In this document: one piece after another, positions 44,200-52,655 of the stretch
Position numbering within the stretch: the stretch's first letter is position 1
How the letters are laid out: each line of letters starts with the position of its first letter
Assembly (NCBI RefSeq): GCF_028737215.1
Contig: NZ_JAQZAM010000029.1
Coordinates: 1 to 52,755, forward strand
Origin: Actinomycetospora chibensis
Lineage (GTDB): Bacteria > Actinomycetota > Actinomycetes > Mycobacteriales > Pseudonocardiaceae
Length of the DNA stretch: 52,755 nucleotides
Direction: 5' to 3'
Translations under genes and position numbers: made by a program
Notes under the pieces: generated by a model
Told to the model about the DNA's origin: nothing
The model's database searches: none
The model's input: the letters and a program-made list of their open reading frames with translations, nothing else

Positions 44200-44328
44200 T
44201 CTCTAGCGTCCGCCCGATACCTCGCGAGAAATCGCGATCGGCGTGTCGCGGATCGGGTCGTCTCGCGCTCTCTACGATGTGCCCTAGACAGGGCGAGAGA
44301 ACGCGATCGCGGTCTCTACGCGTCTCTA
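44200..44328. repeat. Four TCTCTA motifs and GCGATCGC-type repeats upstream of the ATPase
   Basis: TCTCTA occurs at 44200, 44269, 44313 and 44323. CGAGA-x3-CGCGATCG is present twice (44225-44240 and 44294-44309, the first ending in CGG, the second in CGC). CGCGATCGCG at 44302-44311 is palindromic. The segment lies between the start of the ATPase gene and the stop of tetR and visibly differs in composition from the coding DNA around it. Confidence 0.5.
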
Positions 44329-45036
44329 GTCCTCGGGCGAGACGGGCGAAGACGACCCGATGCCACGCTCCGGCCCGGTCCGGCCCCGCTGGTCCTGCGG
44401 CGGGGTCCAGACCCGGCCGGAGCGCAGCGCGTCCAGGCCCGGCCAGGCCGCGGACATGAGCATGCCCGCGAGGACGTCCGCCGCGTCGTCGCCGGTCACC
44501 GGTGCGGGACCGGTGAGCCACCAGTCCGCGAGCCCCTCGGCCGCCCCGACCAGCGTGTGCGCGTACGGGCGTACGGCCTCCTGCGGCATGCCGAGCCCTT
44601 CGGCCATGAGGGCGGCGGCCTGGGCGACGATCCGGCCGCGCAGGGCGTCGATCTCACCGGCGAACTCGCCGGTCGACGCCTGCCGGTAGAGCACCGTCCA
44701 GCCCGCGCGGCGGGTGGTGAGCGCGTGGAAGAAGGCGCGCAGGCCGAGCCAGAGCCGGGTCTGGGGGTCGTTGGAGGTGTCCTCGGTGGCCGCGGCCTCG
44801 ACGGAGCGCAGGAGGCGCTCGGCCTCCCGGTGCAGACACGCCGCGAACAGCTCGTCCTTGCTGCCGCCGTGGGCGTAGACCATCGGCTTCGACAGCCCGG
44901 CCCGCGCGGCGACGTCGTCCATCGACGCACCGTGGAACCCCTGCTCCGAGAACACCGCGACGGCGGCGTCGAGCACCTGGCGCCGGCGCACCTCGGGAGC
45001 GAGACGCTGCCGCGCCGGACGTGCGGTGGGGGTCAC
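44326..45036 (-). CDS. TetR-family transcriptional regulator
   Basis: The protein has 236 aa from GTG 45036. The N-terminal HTH reads RRRQVLDAAVAVFSEQGFHGASMDDVAARAGLSKPMVY, a standard TetR domain. The variable C-terminal ligand-binding domain ends in a disordered tail. It is divergent from the SCP2-acyl-CoA dehydrogenase pair across a 75-bp promoter, so it is the likely regulator of these genes. Its -10 (TAGATT, 45049-45054 on the minus strand) lies 12 nt before the start codon. Confidence 0.9.
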   Translation of the reverse strand: MTPTARPARQRLAPEVRRRQVLDAAVAVFSEQGFHGASMDDVAARAGLSKPMVYAHGGSKDELFAACLHREAERLLRSVEAAATEDTSNDPQTRLWLGLRAFFHALTTRRAGWTVLYRQASTGEFAGEIDALRGRIVAQAAALMAEGLGMPQEAVRPYAHTLVGAAEGLADWWLTGPAPVTGDDAADVLAGMLMSAAWPGLDALRSGRVWTPPQDQRGRTGPERGIGSSSPVSPED

Positions 45037-45048
45037 GCTGGCGAATCC

Positions 45049-45054
45049 AATCTA
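45049..45054 (-). promoter_or_regulatory. -10 element of tetR; divergent promoter region
   Basis: TAGATT on the minus strand is 12 nt upstream of GTG 45036. On the plus strand TAAAGT (45063-45068) is a candidate -10 for the SCP2 gene. CTAC...GTAG arms (45053-45071) overlap both. Confidence 0.4.
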
Positions 45055-45111
45055 CCGATGCGTAAAGTAGGGCTCGATGGCGGGACCGCCAGTACCGCAT
45101 ACCCCGCGACG

Positions 45112-45663
45112 ATGCCGGAGTCGACCGTGCCCGAGAAGATCGACGTCAACGAGCTGGGGCGCAGTGTCGACCCCAAGTCCCTCTCCGAGGAAGAGCTGGT
45201 GGCCGCCCTGCGGGACGGCCTGGACGGCGGGGGCGCGAAGGACATCGACCCCTCCCTGTTCGCGCGGCTGGTGAAGAGCACGGGCAAGGGCCAGCTCGAG
45301 GCCGTCATGTCCTCGGAGGTGCGCCGGCCCGTCCTGGACGCCATCTTCGGCAGGATGGCCGAGTTCTACTCCTCGAAGGGGTCGAGCGCGAAGCGCCAGG
45401 TCGTCCACTGGCACGTCACCGGCGCCCCCGGCGGGGGGCACGACAGCTATCAGACGGCGATGCAGCACGGCGCCTGCGAGGTGTCCGAGGAGCTCGCCGA
45501 GGAGCCGCGCACCGAGCTCTCGATGGACGGCGTGCAGTTCCTCAAGGTCGTCACGAACAACGCCTCGCCGATCACGCTGTTCATGACGCGCAAGCTCAAG
45601 GTCTCGGGCGACGTCGGGTTCGCGACGGCGCTGCAGAAGATGTTCACGATCCCCTCGGCGTGA
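45112..45663 (+). CDS. SCP2 sterol-transfer domain protein
   Basis: The protein has 183 aa from ATG 45112 (GTG 45127 with GGAG at 45117 is a close alternative). The N-terminal 65 residues are helical and acidic. The SCP2 fold follows (VRRPVLDAIFGRMAEFY, ELSMDGVQFLKVVTNNASPITLFMTRKLKVSGDVGFATALQKMF), with the KLKVSGD segment typical of the lipid-binding domain. It probably carries acyl-CoA or sterol-like ligands. It ends 13 bp before the acyl-CoA dehydrogenase, so the two act together in lipid degradation. Confidence 0.85.
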   Translation: MPESTVPEKIDVNELGRSVDPKSLSEEELVAALRDGLDGGGAKDIDPSLFARLVKSTGKGQLEAVMSSEVRRPVLDAIFGRMAEFYSSKGSSAKRQVVHWHVTGAPGGGHDSYQTAMQHGACEVSEELAEEPRTELSMDGVQFLKVVTNNASPITLFMTRKLKVSGDVGFATALQKMFTIPSA

Positions 45664-45676
45664 CAGGAGTCCCGCG

Positions 45677-46888
45677 ATGACCTTCTCCATGGAGTTGTCC
45701 GAGGAGCACACCGACCTCCGCGACTGGGCCCACGGGTTCGCCGCCGAGGTCATCCGCCCGGCCGCCGCCGAGTGGGACGAGCGCGAGGAGACCCCGTGGC
45801 CCGTCCTGCAGGAGGCCGCGAAGATCGAGCTCTACAACTTCGAGACCCTGGCCAGCTTCTGGGGTGACGAGACGGGCCTGAGCCTGCCGCTCGTCAACGA
45901 GGAGCTGTTCTGGGGCGACGGCGGCATCGGGATGGCCATCTTCGGCACCACCCTCGCCGTCGCGGGCATCTTCTCGTCGGGCACGCCGGAGCAGATGGTC
46001 GAGTACATCCCGCAGTGCTACGGGGACGCCGGCGACGTCAAGGTCGCGGCGTTCTGCTCCTCGGAGCCCGAGTCCGGCTCGGACGTCTCGGCGATGCGCA
46101 CCCGCGCGGTCTACGACGAGGCCAAGGACGAGTGGACGCTCACCGGCGCCAAAGCGTGGGCGACCAACGGCGGCATCGCCAACATCCACGTCGTGCAGGC
46201 CGTCGTCGACCCGTCACTGGGCTCGCGCGGCCAGGCGGCGTTCGTGGTCCCGCCGAACACCCCCGGCCTCGAGTCCACCCGCAAGATCAAGAAGATGGGC
46301 CTGCGCGCGTCGCACACCGCCGACGTCTTCCTCGACGACGTCAAGGTCCCCGGGTCCTGCCTGCTCGGGGGCAAGGAGAAGCTCGACGAGCGCCTGGCGC
46401 GCGCCCGCGAGGGCGTGAAGTCCAAGGGCTCGTCGGCGATGCAGACCTTCGAGCTCTCACGCCCGACGGTCGGCTCGCAGGCGATCGGGATCGCCCGGGC
46501 CGCCTACGAGTACGCCCTCGAGTACGCGAAGACCCGCGAGACGTTCGGCCGCCCGATCATCGACAACCAGTCGATCGCCTTCACGCTCGCGGACATGAAG
46601 ACCGAGATCGACGCGGCCCGCATGCTGGTGTGGCGCGCGGCGTGGATGGGCCGCAACGGCGTGGCCTTCGAGGCCGGCGAGGGGTCGATGTCGAAGCTCA
46701 AGGCCGGCCGCGTCGCCGTCTGGGCCACCGAGCGCGCGATCCAGATCCTCGGCGGCGCCGGCTACTCCCGCGAGCACCCCGTCGAGCGGATGCACCGCGA
46801 CTCGAAGATCTACGACATCTTCGAGGGCACCGAGCAGATCCAGCAGCTCGTCATCGCCCGCGCCATCAGCGGCCGGCACATCGCCTGA
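45677..46888 (+). CDS. Acyl-CoA dehydrogenase
   Basis: The protein has 403 aa, the normal length. The N-terminal helical domain (FSMELSEEHTDLRDWAHGF), middle beta-domain (CSSEPESGSDVSAMRTRA, TGAKAWATNGGIANIHVV) and C-terminal domain (ETFGRPIIDNQSIAFTLADM, QILGGAGYSREHPVERM) are complete. The catalytic Glu is in DIFEGTEQIQQL. It oxidises an acyl- or steroid-side-chain-CoA, transferring electrons to ETF. ATG 45677 has AGGAG 8 nt upstream. It shares the transcript with SCP2 and is the last chromosomal gene before the accessory region. Confidence 0.93.
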   Translation: MTFSMELSEEHTDLRDWAHGFAAEVIRPAAAEWDEREETPWPVLQEAAKIELYNFETLASFWGDETGLSLPLVNEELFWGDGGIGMAIFGTTLAVAGIFSSGTPEQMVEYIPQCYGDAGDVKVAAFCSSEPESGSDVSAMRTRAVYDEAKDEWTLTGAKAWATNGGIANIHVVQAVVDPSLGSRGQAAFVVPPNTPGLESTRKIKKMGLRASHTADVFLDDVKVPGSCLLGGKEKLDERLARAREGVKSKGSSAMQTFELSRPTVGSQAIGIARAAYEYALEYAKTRETFGRPIIDNQSIAFTLADMKTEIDAARMLVWRAAWMGRNGVAFEAGEGSMSKLKAGRVAVWATERAIQILGGAGYSREHPVERMHRDSKIYDIFEGTEQIQQLVIARAISGRHIA

Positions 46889-47149
46889 GGCTCCCTCGCG
46901 GGATCGGCGCTGGTCATCAGGGCCCGATACCCGTGAGCGGCGACTTTGCCCCTGCGGGGCCTTCTCGGGTGGACGCGCAAATGGCAGGGGTCGCACGTCT
47001 GCAGGGACGTCGCGTTCATGATCAGGCCGTGACCAGGCCGTCCGACGGCGAACTGGGCGTTGACGATCGACCATCTGGACTCGCCCGTCGGCCGGGTGGC
47101 GACGCCAGCGGGTAGTCGGTGGGGTGCCGTCCTGGGCGAATTTCTGCTT

Positions 47150-47195
47150 GTTGGAAGAACGACTCCAACCTGCGCGCATTGCGCATGTTGGAGTC
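47150..47195. promoter_or_regulatory. Operator-like inverted repeats upstream of low-GC operon
   Basis: GACTCCAAC (47161-47169) and GTTGGAGTC (47187-47195) form a perfect 9-bp inverted repeat with GCGC...GCGC inside. A third half-site, GTTGGA, lies at 47150-47155. Confidence 0.55.
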
Positions 47196-47214
47196 CGAGG
47201 CCGGCCGCTAGGAT
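47188..47214 (+). promoter_or_regulatory. Promoter of low-GC operon
   Basis: TTGGAG (47188-47193) and TAGGAT (47209-47214) are 15 bp apart, with the -35 inside the inverted repeat. ATG 47243 follows with GAGGGAGGGGGG upstream. Confidence 0.5.
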
Positions 47215-47242
47215 GCAGCTCAAGAGGGAGGGGGGCGAACTG

Positions 47243-47839
47243 ATGACGGAAGGAGATGCTTTTTCTGCGCCTTCTGGTTCCCCGGGCCGCGATGCAGTAA
47301 CTGAGCTGTACCGCCTGGCTGATGCGCTGGTTCCGTGGCGACCAGCCACTCGGACAGCTGCAAAGTTGTTCATCATTCTGGGCCTTGTCTCCTTCCTGGT
47401 TTCGCTGGCTGGCGCCAATGTGGCGTTCGTAATCTCTAGCGCGAAGTTGGCAGTAGGGCTCCCGCTCACTGTCATCATCTTTACGTGGGCATTCAGCGCC
47501 TTCACGCTTGGATCGGCCGTGCTGTCAGTAGTCGTATGCATACGACGCCGTTCGTACCTAGCTCGTGCCCAGCGTCTACGGTTGCTGATGCTCACACGTC
47601 CTCATGTGCACCGCTATCTCCTCGCCGAGGCGATCGGTCGCCGTGACGCACTTCTGGAGTCGAAAGACTTGGCAGAAGCCGACGCGCTCGATGCCGCTAT
47701 TGAAGAAGTTGTAGAGCGACTCCGAGGCGGCGGCAGCCCGGAATCTGGCGAAGATGAAGTCGACTTGCCGCCTCGTCCCACTAGGCCTCTAAGTCCAACT
47801 GCCGCACGGACGTTCCGGCGGCCCCGGAGCTCCTTGTGA
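47243..47839 (+). CDS. Two-helix membrane protein, unknown function
   Basis: The protein has 198 aa from ATG 47243, fixed by a GGGAGGGGGG site. The N-terminus (about 40 residues) is soluble. Two membrane helices follow (AAKLFIILGLVSFLVSLAG and LPLTVIIFTWAFSAFTLGSAVL) with a short loop. The C-terminal 95 residues are cytosolic, helical and charged (RRSYLARAQRLRLLML, LAEADALDAAIEEVVERL) and end in a Pro/Arg tail. No family is recognised. Codon third positions are visibly less GC-rich than in the core genes, a sign of transfer. The stop overlaps the next start (GTGA). The topology resembles small 2TM effector-type proteins, but no nucleotide-sensing partner is present. Confidence 0.65.
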   Translation: MTEGDAFSAPSGSPGRDAVTELYRLADALVPWRPATRTAAKLFIILGLVSFLVSLAGANVAFVISSAKLAVGLPLTVIIFTWAFSAFTLGSAVLSVVVCIRRRSYLARAQRLRLLMLTRPHVHRYLLAEAIGRRDALLESKDLAEADALDAAIEEVVERLRGGGSPESGEDEVDLPPRPTRPLSPTAARTFRRPRSSL

Positions 47840-48177
47840 CCCCGGGACGGCGAGACCCGGCGATCAGTGCGGCACTGATCGCGCTCGTCGGGACGTGCGT
47901 TACTGGTCTCGCTTCCTTAGGTGCTGCGCTCATCGATCCGTCGCCGGTAGAACCTACGCCAGCGAACGGTCCTTCAACCGTTGATTGCTTGCAGGTTCTC
48001 GACCGATTTGAACGATACCTCTCCGCGAATCCGGGAAGTGCGCCGCTCTTCGCTGCCCGGGAAGGAGGCCAACCAACACCGTTATCGGGTGACGCCGCGG
48101 CTCAACAATGCGGCATCACGCCTGATGTGATTACGAGATTGGACGAGGACCGCCCACCTTTGTTCCCTTGGTGGTAG
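47836..48177 (+). CDS. Small membrane-anchored protein, unknown function
   Basis: The protein has 113 aa from GTG 47836, overlapping the previous stop by GTGA. One N-terminal hydrophobic helix (AISAALIALVGTCVTGLASLGAALI) acts as signal anchor. The rest (about 80 aa) is probably extracytoplasmic, with two cysteines (VDCLQ and QQCGI) that could form a disulfide. No family is recognised. Composition is as low in GC as the partner gene. The stop lies 43 bp from the end of the convergent integrase gene. Confidence 0.6.
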   Translation: MTPGRRDPAISAALIALVGTCVTGLASLGAALIDPSPVEPTPANGPSTVDCLQVLDRFERYLSANPGSAPLFAAREGGQPTPLSGDAAAQQCGITPDVITRLDEDRPPLFPWW

Positions 48178-48220
48178 CACGAACCACCGCGACTCCTTAG
48201 CTTCACCTAGGGGCTTGCCT

Positions 48221-49417
48221 TCACGAACGGAGTCTCTTATCCACAGCCTGGCGGGCGCGGGCGTGGCTCGACGGCACGAGGTGGGTGTAGGTCCGAAGCG
48301 TGAAGCCGGGGTCCGAGTGGCCGAGGTACTCGGCGACTTCCTTAATGGAGACGCCGCCGGCCAGGAGCGTCGAGGCGTAGAAGTGCCGGAGAGCGTGCAT
48401 GCCGTCGGTACGTGGTGCGTAGGCGAGCCCGACGGCCCGGAACGCCCCACGCCACATCACCTTGTTGAAGTGATCGCCAGAGTGCGGTTCGCCCCGCTCG
48501 TTCGACAGCAGCAGCTCGACCTCGACGGTGCGCCTCCCGGGCTCCAGCCACGGCAGCCGGACCGGCACCGGCGGGAACGACCGGCGATGCGCGGCGACGG
48601 CAACGCGGACCTCGTCGGGCAGCGGAACCAAGCGCGACTTGCCGCCCTTGGGCGGGGCGAAGACGAGCTGACCGCGGATGATCCGCAGTTGCCGAACGAC
48701 ATGGACGACGGCCTCGGCTGGGTCGAGGTCACTGGCCGAGAGGCCGAGCACCTCGCCCTGGCGCAGACCGAGTCCGGCACCGACGTCGGCGGCGAGACGC
48801 CACCGCTGGGTGAGCCCTTCCTGCACGGCGCGGACTCGTTCCAGGGGCCACGGCACGACACGGTGGGTTGAGCGGCGGGGCTTCTTGATGCTGCGTGCCT
48901 GACAGGGATTGTCACGAATGAGCTTGTCCTCGACGGCGGCGTTCATGATGGAAGAGAGGGTGTCGAAGAGGACCGCCCGATACGTCCCGTCGAGCCGGCG
49001 TTCCTCCAGCCACGCGAGCCAGTCGCGCACGCGAGCCGGCCCGATGGCGTCGATCGGGCGCCGGTCGAAGAAGGGGTAGAGCTGGCTGCGGAGCCGGCTC
49101 TCGATCGACTGCCGTGAGGATGCGTCGCTGGACTGTCCCTTGACCCAGCTCTCTGCGTACTCGCGAAATGGCACCCTGCCGGCGTCGGGGTCGAGGTAGG
49201 TCCCTGAGCGGACACCGGACTCCATCTCCCCGAGAAAGTCCTCCGCAGCCTTCTTGCGTCGGTCGGGGAACGACTTGGATCGCTCCCGGCCCTCGGGGTC
49301 CACGTAGCGCACCTTGTAGCGGAGCCCCGTGCCGTGCAGGTCAGTGCGTTTCCTCCGGGTCTCGCCGGTGAGCTCGTCCCGCACGGTGCGAAACCATCGA
49401 TCTTGTACGTGGCCCAT
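48221..49417 (-). CDS. int: Tyrosine site-specific integrase
   Basis: The protein has 398 aa. The N-terminal arm- and core-binding regions (VPFREYAESWVKGQ, a SAM-like domain) are followed by the catalytic domain. Catalytic residues are R219 (GLGLRQGEV), the H341-x-x-R344 box (MHALRHFYAS), the His of YLGHSD and the nucleophile Y377 (RTYTHLV). It integrates and excises the element at its att site, usually the 3' end of a tRNA. It lies 6 bp after xis and reads toward the probable left end of the element. Confidence 0.95.
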   Translation of the reverse strand: MGHVQDRWFRTVRDELTGETRRKRTDLHGTGLRYKVRYVDPEGRERSKSFPDRRKKAAEDFLGEMESGVRSGTYLDPDAGRVPFREYAESWVKGQSSDASSRQSIESRLRSQLYPFFDRRPIDAIGPARVRDWLAWLEERRLDGTYRAVLFDTLSSIMNAAVEDKLIRDNPCQARSIKKPRRSTHRVVPWPLERVRAVQEGLTQRWRLAADVGAGLGLRQGEVLGLSASDLDPAEAVVHVVRQLRIIRGQLVFAPPKGGKSRLVPLPDEVRVAVAAHRRSFPPVPVRLPWLEPGRRTVEVELLLSNERGEPHSGDHFNKVMWRGAFRAVGLAYAPRTDGMHALRHFYASTLLAGGVSIKEVAEYLGHSDPGFTLRTYTHLVPSSHARARQAVDKRLRS

Positions 49418-49423
49418 GGGCGA

Positions 49424-49612
49424 TCACGCCGCTTCCGGCTGGGTGGCCCAGGCCCGGACCTGGTCGGGCACGTATCGAAGGTGGCGACCGATCTTCCGCA
49501 CTGGCGGACCCTCGCCGCGCCACTTCCACTGGTAGAGCGTCTTCACGGGGATGCCCAGATATGCCGAGACGTCGTCGACCGTCCAGAGCCCCTCCGTCAC
49601 GTTGGCCGTCAC
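49424..49612 (-). CDS. xis: Excisionase, MerR-like helix-turn-helix
   Basis: The protein has 62 aa. The single winged-helix domain reads LWTVDDVSAYLGIPVKTLYQWK, then KIGRHLRYVPDQVRAW, the standard Xis/HTH_17 pattern. It directs the integrase toward excision. The start GTG 49612-49610 overlaps the RepSA stop by GTGA, so it is translated from the replication transcript. Confidence 0.92.
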   Translation of the reverse strand: MTANVTEGLWTVDDVSAYLGIPVKTLYQWKWRGEGPPVRKIGRHLRYVPDQVRAWATQPEAA

Positions 49613-51285
49613 GCCGCTTCTCCTTGATCACGAGTTGCCGAGCCGATGTCGGTCTTGGCCTGGTCGTACTGCTCGCGCCAGCGCCGCCGTTGGGCGATCG
49701 ACCGGAGGAGGAGCTGGAGGCGGTCGGGTTGGTCGGGGTCGCGGGGGCCGATGAGCTGCCAGTCGTAGCGCTCTGCGTCGCCGTCCTTAGTGACGTGCTC
49801 GGCGCTGGCGCCGACAGCGCCGAGGACCTTGAGGACGTGGTCACGTCGTTCGCCGCGGTGTTCGGTGAGGGTCTTTCCGGACCACTTGCGGGAGACCAGG
49901 CAGCGCCGGCCGCCGTAGCCGAGGTGCTCGCGCTTGTGCGCCTTCGCGCGGCACTGTCCGGGCACCATCCCGGGCTTCGGGTTCTCCGGGGTGACGCCAT
50001 ACAGGAGCCAGTTCGGACAGGACTCCGAGCACGGCTCCCACCGCAGCGCCTCGACCAGGCGGTCCATGTGCGCGGCGGCCGCGGGAGTTTCGGGCTCGGC
50101 GGTCTCGCCGATGCTCTTGGTCAGGTACTTGGTCAGATACCGGATCGCCTTGTCGGACTTGTCGGTGCCGGACAGGACGCCTTGGATGTCGAGCTGGGTG
50201 CCGAACTCGATGACGTGCGCCGGGCTGGCATCGGGGTCGTCGTCGAGGGCGTCGAGGGCCTGCTCCCACGACGGCAACGGGGCGCCGGTGTCAGGGTCGA
50301 CGTAGCAGGCCGGGTCGCGCGTCTCGTCCCACACCGGCGCGTGGTCCTTGGTGTAGACCGGTTCGTCGTGGGCCGGCCACCACACCTGGTGATAGGTCGC
50401 CGCCACGACCTGCTTGATCAGGCGTCGGGGGATGGTGCCGCGGATGGCGGCGTGCAGGTGGGGCGCGCCGCGGCGTTGGGGTTCGACGGCGGCGAAGTAC
50501 TGCACGTTCCACCCGACCGCGCGGCGCAAGTTCTGCACGAAGCGGTCGAACAGCTCCCCGAGGTGGATCGCGTCGCGTGCGGCCCGTTGGTAGTCGTAGC
50601 GGGTCGGGTCCTTCGGTGCGCCGTCCTGCGCGCGCACCGGCCCGTACGAGGGCAGCGTCAGGGTGACGAACGTGGACGGCCGGTAGGTCCGCCCATTGGG
50701 GGCCTCGAACACCCGGCCCGTGGTGGTGGCCCGCACCGGGAGCCGGGGCAGGTCAGGGACGTCCTGGCGCCGTTTCGTCGAGCGAGCACGCCGCTTCGGC
50801 TTGTCCTCGCCCCGGCTCCGGGTGTCGCCACCACGGACGCCTTCGGCGCGGAGCATGGCGTCGGTCTGCTCGATGGCCGCCTCAATGTCCAGGACACGGG
50901 CCATCTCGCCGTCCTCGAGGGCGGCGGCGTGGTCGTGCTCGAGGTCGGCCCGCTGCCCCAACAGCGCCCTCTGCCGAACCGTCGGCTCCTCGGTGGGTGT
51001 CTCGGGTTCGGTGTTGAGGTGCCATCCCTGCTGGGCCTGCCACATCCGCAGCCGGCGAGCCCGCTCCGCGCACGGCCCGCACACCGAGGCGCGGGTGGCG
51101 CCGCACGGGATCGGGACCACGGTCGTGGCGCCGGTCTCCCGGTCGATCCGCCGCATCGCCACGGGCCGGATACATGCCCCGACCTGCTCGGCCGAGGTCT
51201 TAGCGACGTCCCGCATGACCGGGCCGGTGAGCTTCCCGACCGCCACCGGCCCAGCCTCCCGCTCGTCCTCCTCGTGGACGGCCAT
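49609..51285 (-). CDS. repSA: RepSA-type rolling-circle replication initiator
   Basis: The protein has 558 aa from ATG 51285. It resembles the initiator of pSAM2-type elements: a Cys-containing N-terminus (CGPCAERARRLRMW), the HUH motif H276-L-H278 (RGAPHLHAAIRG), the YLTKYLTKS segment with candidate catalytic tyrosines, and the C-terminal CRAKAHKREHLGYGGRRC and SRKWSGKTL signature with paired cysteines (PCSESC). It nicks the origin to start replication after excision. ATG overlaps the TraSA stop by one base (TGATG). The origin itself cannot be pinned down. Confidence 0.9.
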   Translation of the reverse strand: MAVHEEDEREAGPVAVGKLTGPVMRDVAKTSAEQVGACIRPVAMRRIDRETGATTVVPIPCGATRASVCGPCAERARRLRMWQAQQGWHLNTEPETPTEEPTVRQRALLGQRADLEHDHAAALEDGEMARVLDIEAAIEQTDAMLRAEGVRGGDTRSRGEDKPKRRARSTKRRQDVPDLPRLPVRATTTGRVFEAPNGRTYRPSTFVTLTLPSYGPVRAQDGAPKDPTRYDYQRAARDAIHLGELFDRFVQNLRRAVGWNVQYFAAVEPQRRGAPHLHAAIRGTIPRRLIKQVVAATYHQVWWPAHDEPVYTKDHAPVWDETRDPACYVDPDTGAPLPSWEQALDALDDDPDASPAHVIEFGTQLDIQGVLSGTDKSDKAIRYLTKYLTKSIGETAEPETPAAAAHMDRLVEALRWEPCSESCPNWLLYGVTPENPKPGMVPGQCRAKAHKREHLGYGGRRCLVSRKWSGKTLTEHRGERRDHVLKVLGAVGASAEHVTKDGDAERYDWQLIGPRDPDQPDRLQLLLRSIAQRRRWREQYDQAKTDIGSATRDQGEAA

Positions 51286-52655
51286 CAGGAAGCCGCCCGC
51301 TCGCTCTTGGCCTTGCGGGACTGACGGGGCTTGTCCGGAAGATCGACGACCTCGGGCAGCACCTCCCGAGTCGGCGACGGGTAGGTGGCGGCGAGCCAGC
51401 GCAGCTGTTCGTCGTCGACGTAGGCGGCGCGGACCTTGGTGACCACGGTGGAGCCGTCCTCGACGAGATAGCCGACACCCGGCGTGCCCATCGGGATGCG
51501 GTCACACAGCGCCCCGCGCTCGCGAGCGCCCTCACCGAGGACCATCGGGACCTCGGTCTTCTCCGCCAGGCGCAGCCCGATACGGGTGGTGAACAGGTTG
51601 CGGACCTCCAGGACGTCCTTTCGCGGGTCCTGGACGCACCCGACGACCGACACACCGGGGGCGCGACCCTTGGTCAGCAGCCGCCCGAGGGCCTGCTTCG
51701 CGCGCTCCTTGAGCCCGCGGTCGCCGATGTAGGCGGTCAGCGAGGCGATCTCGTCGACCAGCACCACGTAGAACGGCTCCTCGACCGTCGGTTGGTGCTG
51801 GCGGGTCACGCCGGCCATGGACCGGGCACGGTCGGCGACGAGCTCGGCAGCGGCTTCCAGGGCGCGGACCATGTCCTCCTCGGTCTCGCACGCGAGGAGG
51901 TGGAACAGATCGCGGTAGAGCCCGAACTCCATCCCGCCCTTGGGGTCGATCCCGATCAGCCGCACGGTGCCGGCGTGGATCGCGGGGGCAAGCTGCACCA
52001 GCAAGGAGGCGACCACTGAGGACTTGCCGGCTCCGGTCGCGCCGGCCACCAGGAGGTGGCGGCCGAGCAGGCGCAGCAGCCACGGTTCGCCGTCCTCGCG
52101 GCGGCCGAGGTGCAGCTTGGTGAGGTCGGGGGGTCGGTCGGCGTCGGGCCCCATGGGTGGAGCGGTGGGGTCGAGCAGGGTGTCCGAGCAGATGACCCGC
52201 AACCACACCCACCCGCGGTGCCGCTCGTGAGGGAGGACCCGGACCTCCAGGGCGCGGAACTCCGACCGGATGGCCTCGGTGGCTGCTTCGAGGTCTTCGG
52301 GGGTGATGCCGGGGCAGAGCTGCACGGTGAGCAGGTCGGCGTAGCGCCCGAGGCGGCAATAGAGCAGGCGGGGGACGCGGACGATGTGGTGGGCGTCGCG
52401 GGACTGGACCTCGGCGGCGGCCATGAGGTCGGCCCAGTTCCACCGGTAGCGGATGCGCCGGGCGAAGCGGTGACAGCGGGAGGAGACCCACCGCTCCCAG
52501 GAGTCCGGGTGCGCACGCGCCCACACGACGAACGCGACCGTGACGAGGGCGACGAGCGCGAGGCCGCCGCCACGGCTCTGCGTGATCCAGACCAGCGCGA
52601 CGAGCGTGGTGGCCGCCAGGAGGACGGGGACGTAGAGCAGCAGCCCGCCGGCCAT
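51285..52655 (-). CDS. traSA: TraSA/FtsK-SpoIIIE-like conjugative DNA translocase
   Basis: The protein has 456 aa from ATG 52655, the first start in the frame. Two N-terminal hydrophobic segments (LLLYVPVLLAATTLVALVWI, GLALVALVTVAFVVWA) anchor it in the membrane. The FtsK/SpoIIIE ATPase domain follows, with Walker A GATGAGKS at residues 205-212 and Walker B VVLVDEIASL. It moves double-stranded DNA from donor to recipient hyphae in AICEs. A membrane-like stretch of codons upstream of the ATG lacks any start codon and is preceded by a stop. Confidence 0.9.
   Translation of the reverse strand: MAGGLLLYVPVLLAATTLVALVWITQSRGGGLALVALVTVAFVVWARAHPDSWERWVSSRCHRFARRIRYRWNWADLMAAAEVQSRDAHHIVRVPRLLYCRLGRYADLLTVQLCPGITPEDLEAATEAIRSEFRALEVRVLPHERHRGWVWLRVICSDTLLDPTAPPMGPDADRPPDLTKLHLGRREDGEPWLLRLLGRHLLVAGATGAGKSSVVASLLVQLAPAIHAGTVRLIGIDPKGGMEFGLYRDLFHLLACETEEDMVRALEAAAELVADRARSMAGVTRQHQPTVEEPFYVVLVDEIASLTAYIGDRGLKERAKQALGRLLTKGRAPGVSVVGCVQDPRKDVLEVRNLFTTRIGLRLAEKTEVPMVLGEGARERGALCDRIPMGTPGVGYLVEDGSTVVTKVRAAYVDDEQLRWLAATYPSPTREVLPEVVDLPDKPRQSRKAKSERAAS

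Larger units (their letters stand above)
46889..47242. other. Intergenic region (354 bp), junction with accessory DNA
   Basis: No coding gene is supported. The first half is high-GC chromosomal-looking sequence. From about 47120 the composition falls, and the promoter and operator-like repeats of the low-GC operon begin. An in-frame extension to 47060 is possible but crosses these elements. No tRNA or obvious attachment repeat was seen. Confidence 0.5.

Noticed and set aside
48005..48013. GATTTGAAC, similar to a tRNA T-loop complement, as attachment site
   Set aside because: It lies within the coding sequence of the second low-GC gene and no acceptor, D or anticodon arms surround it.
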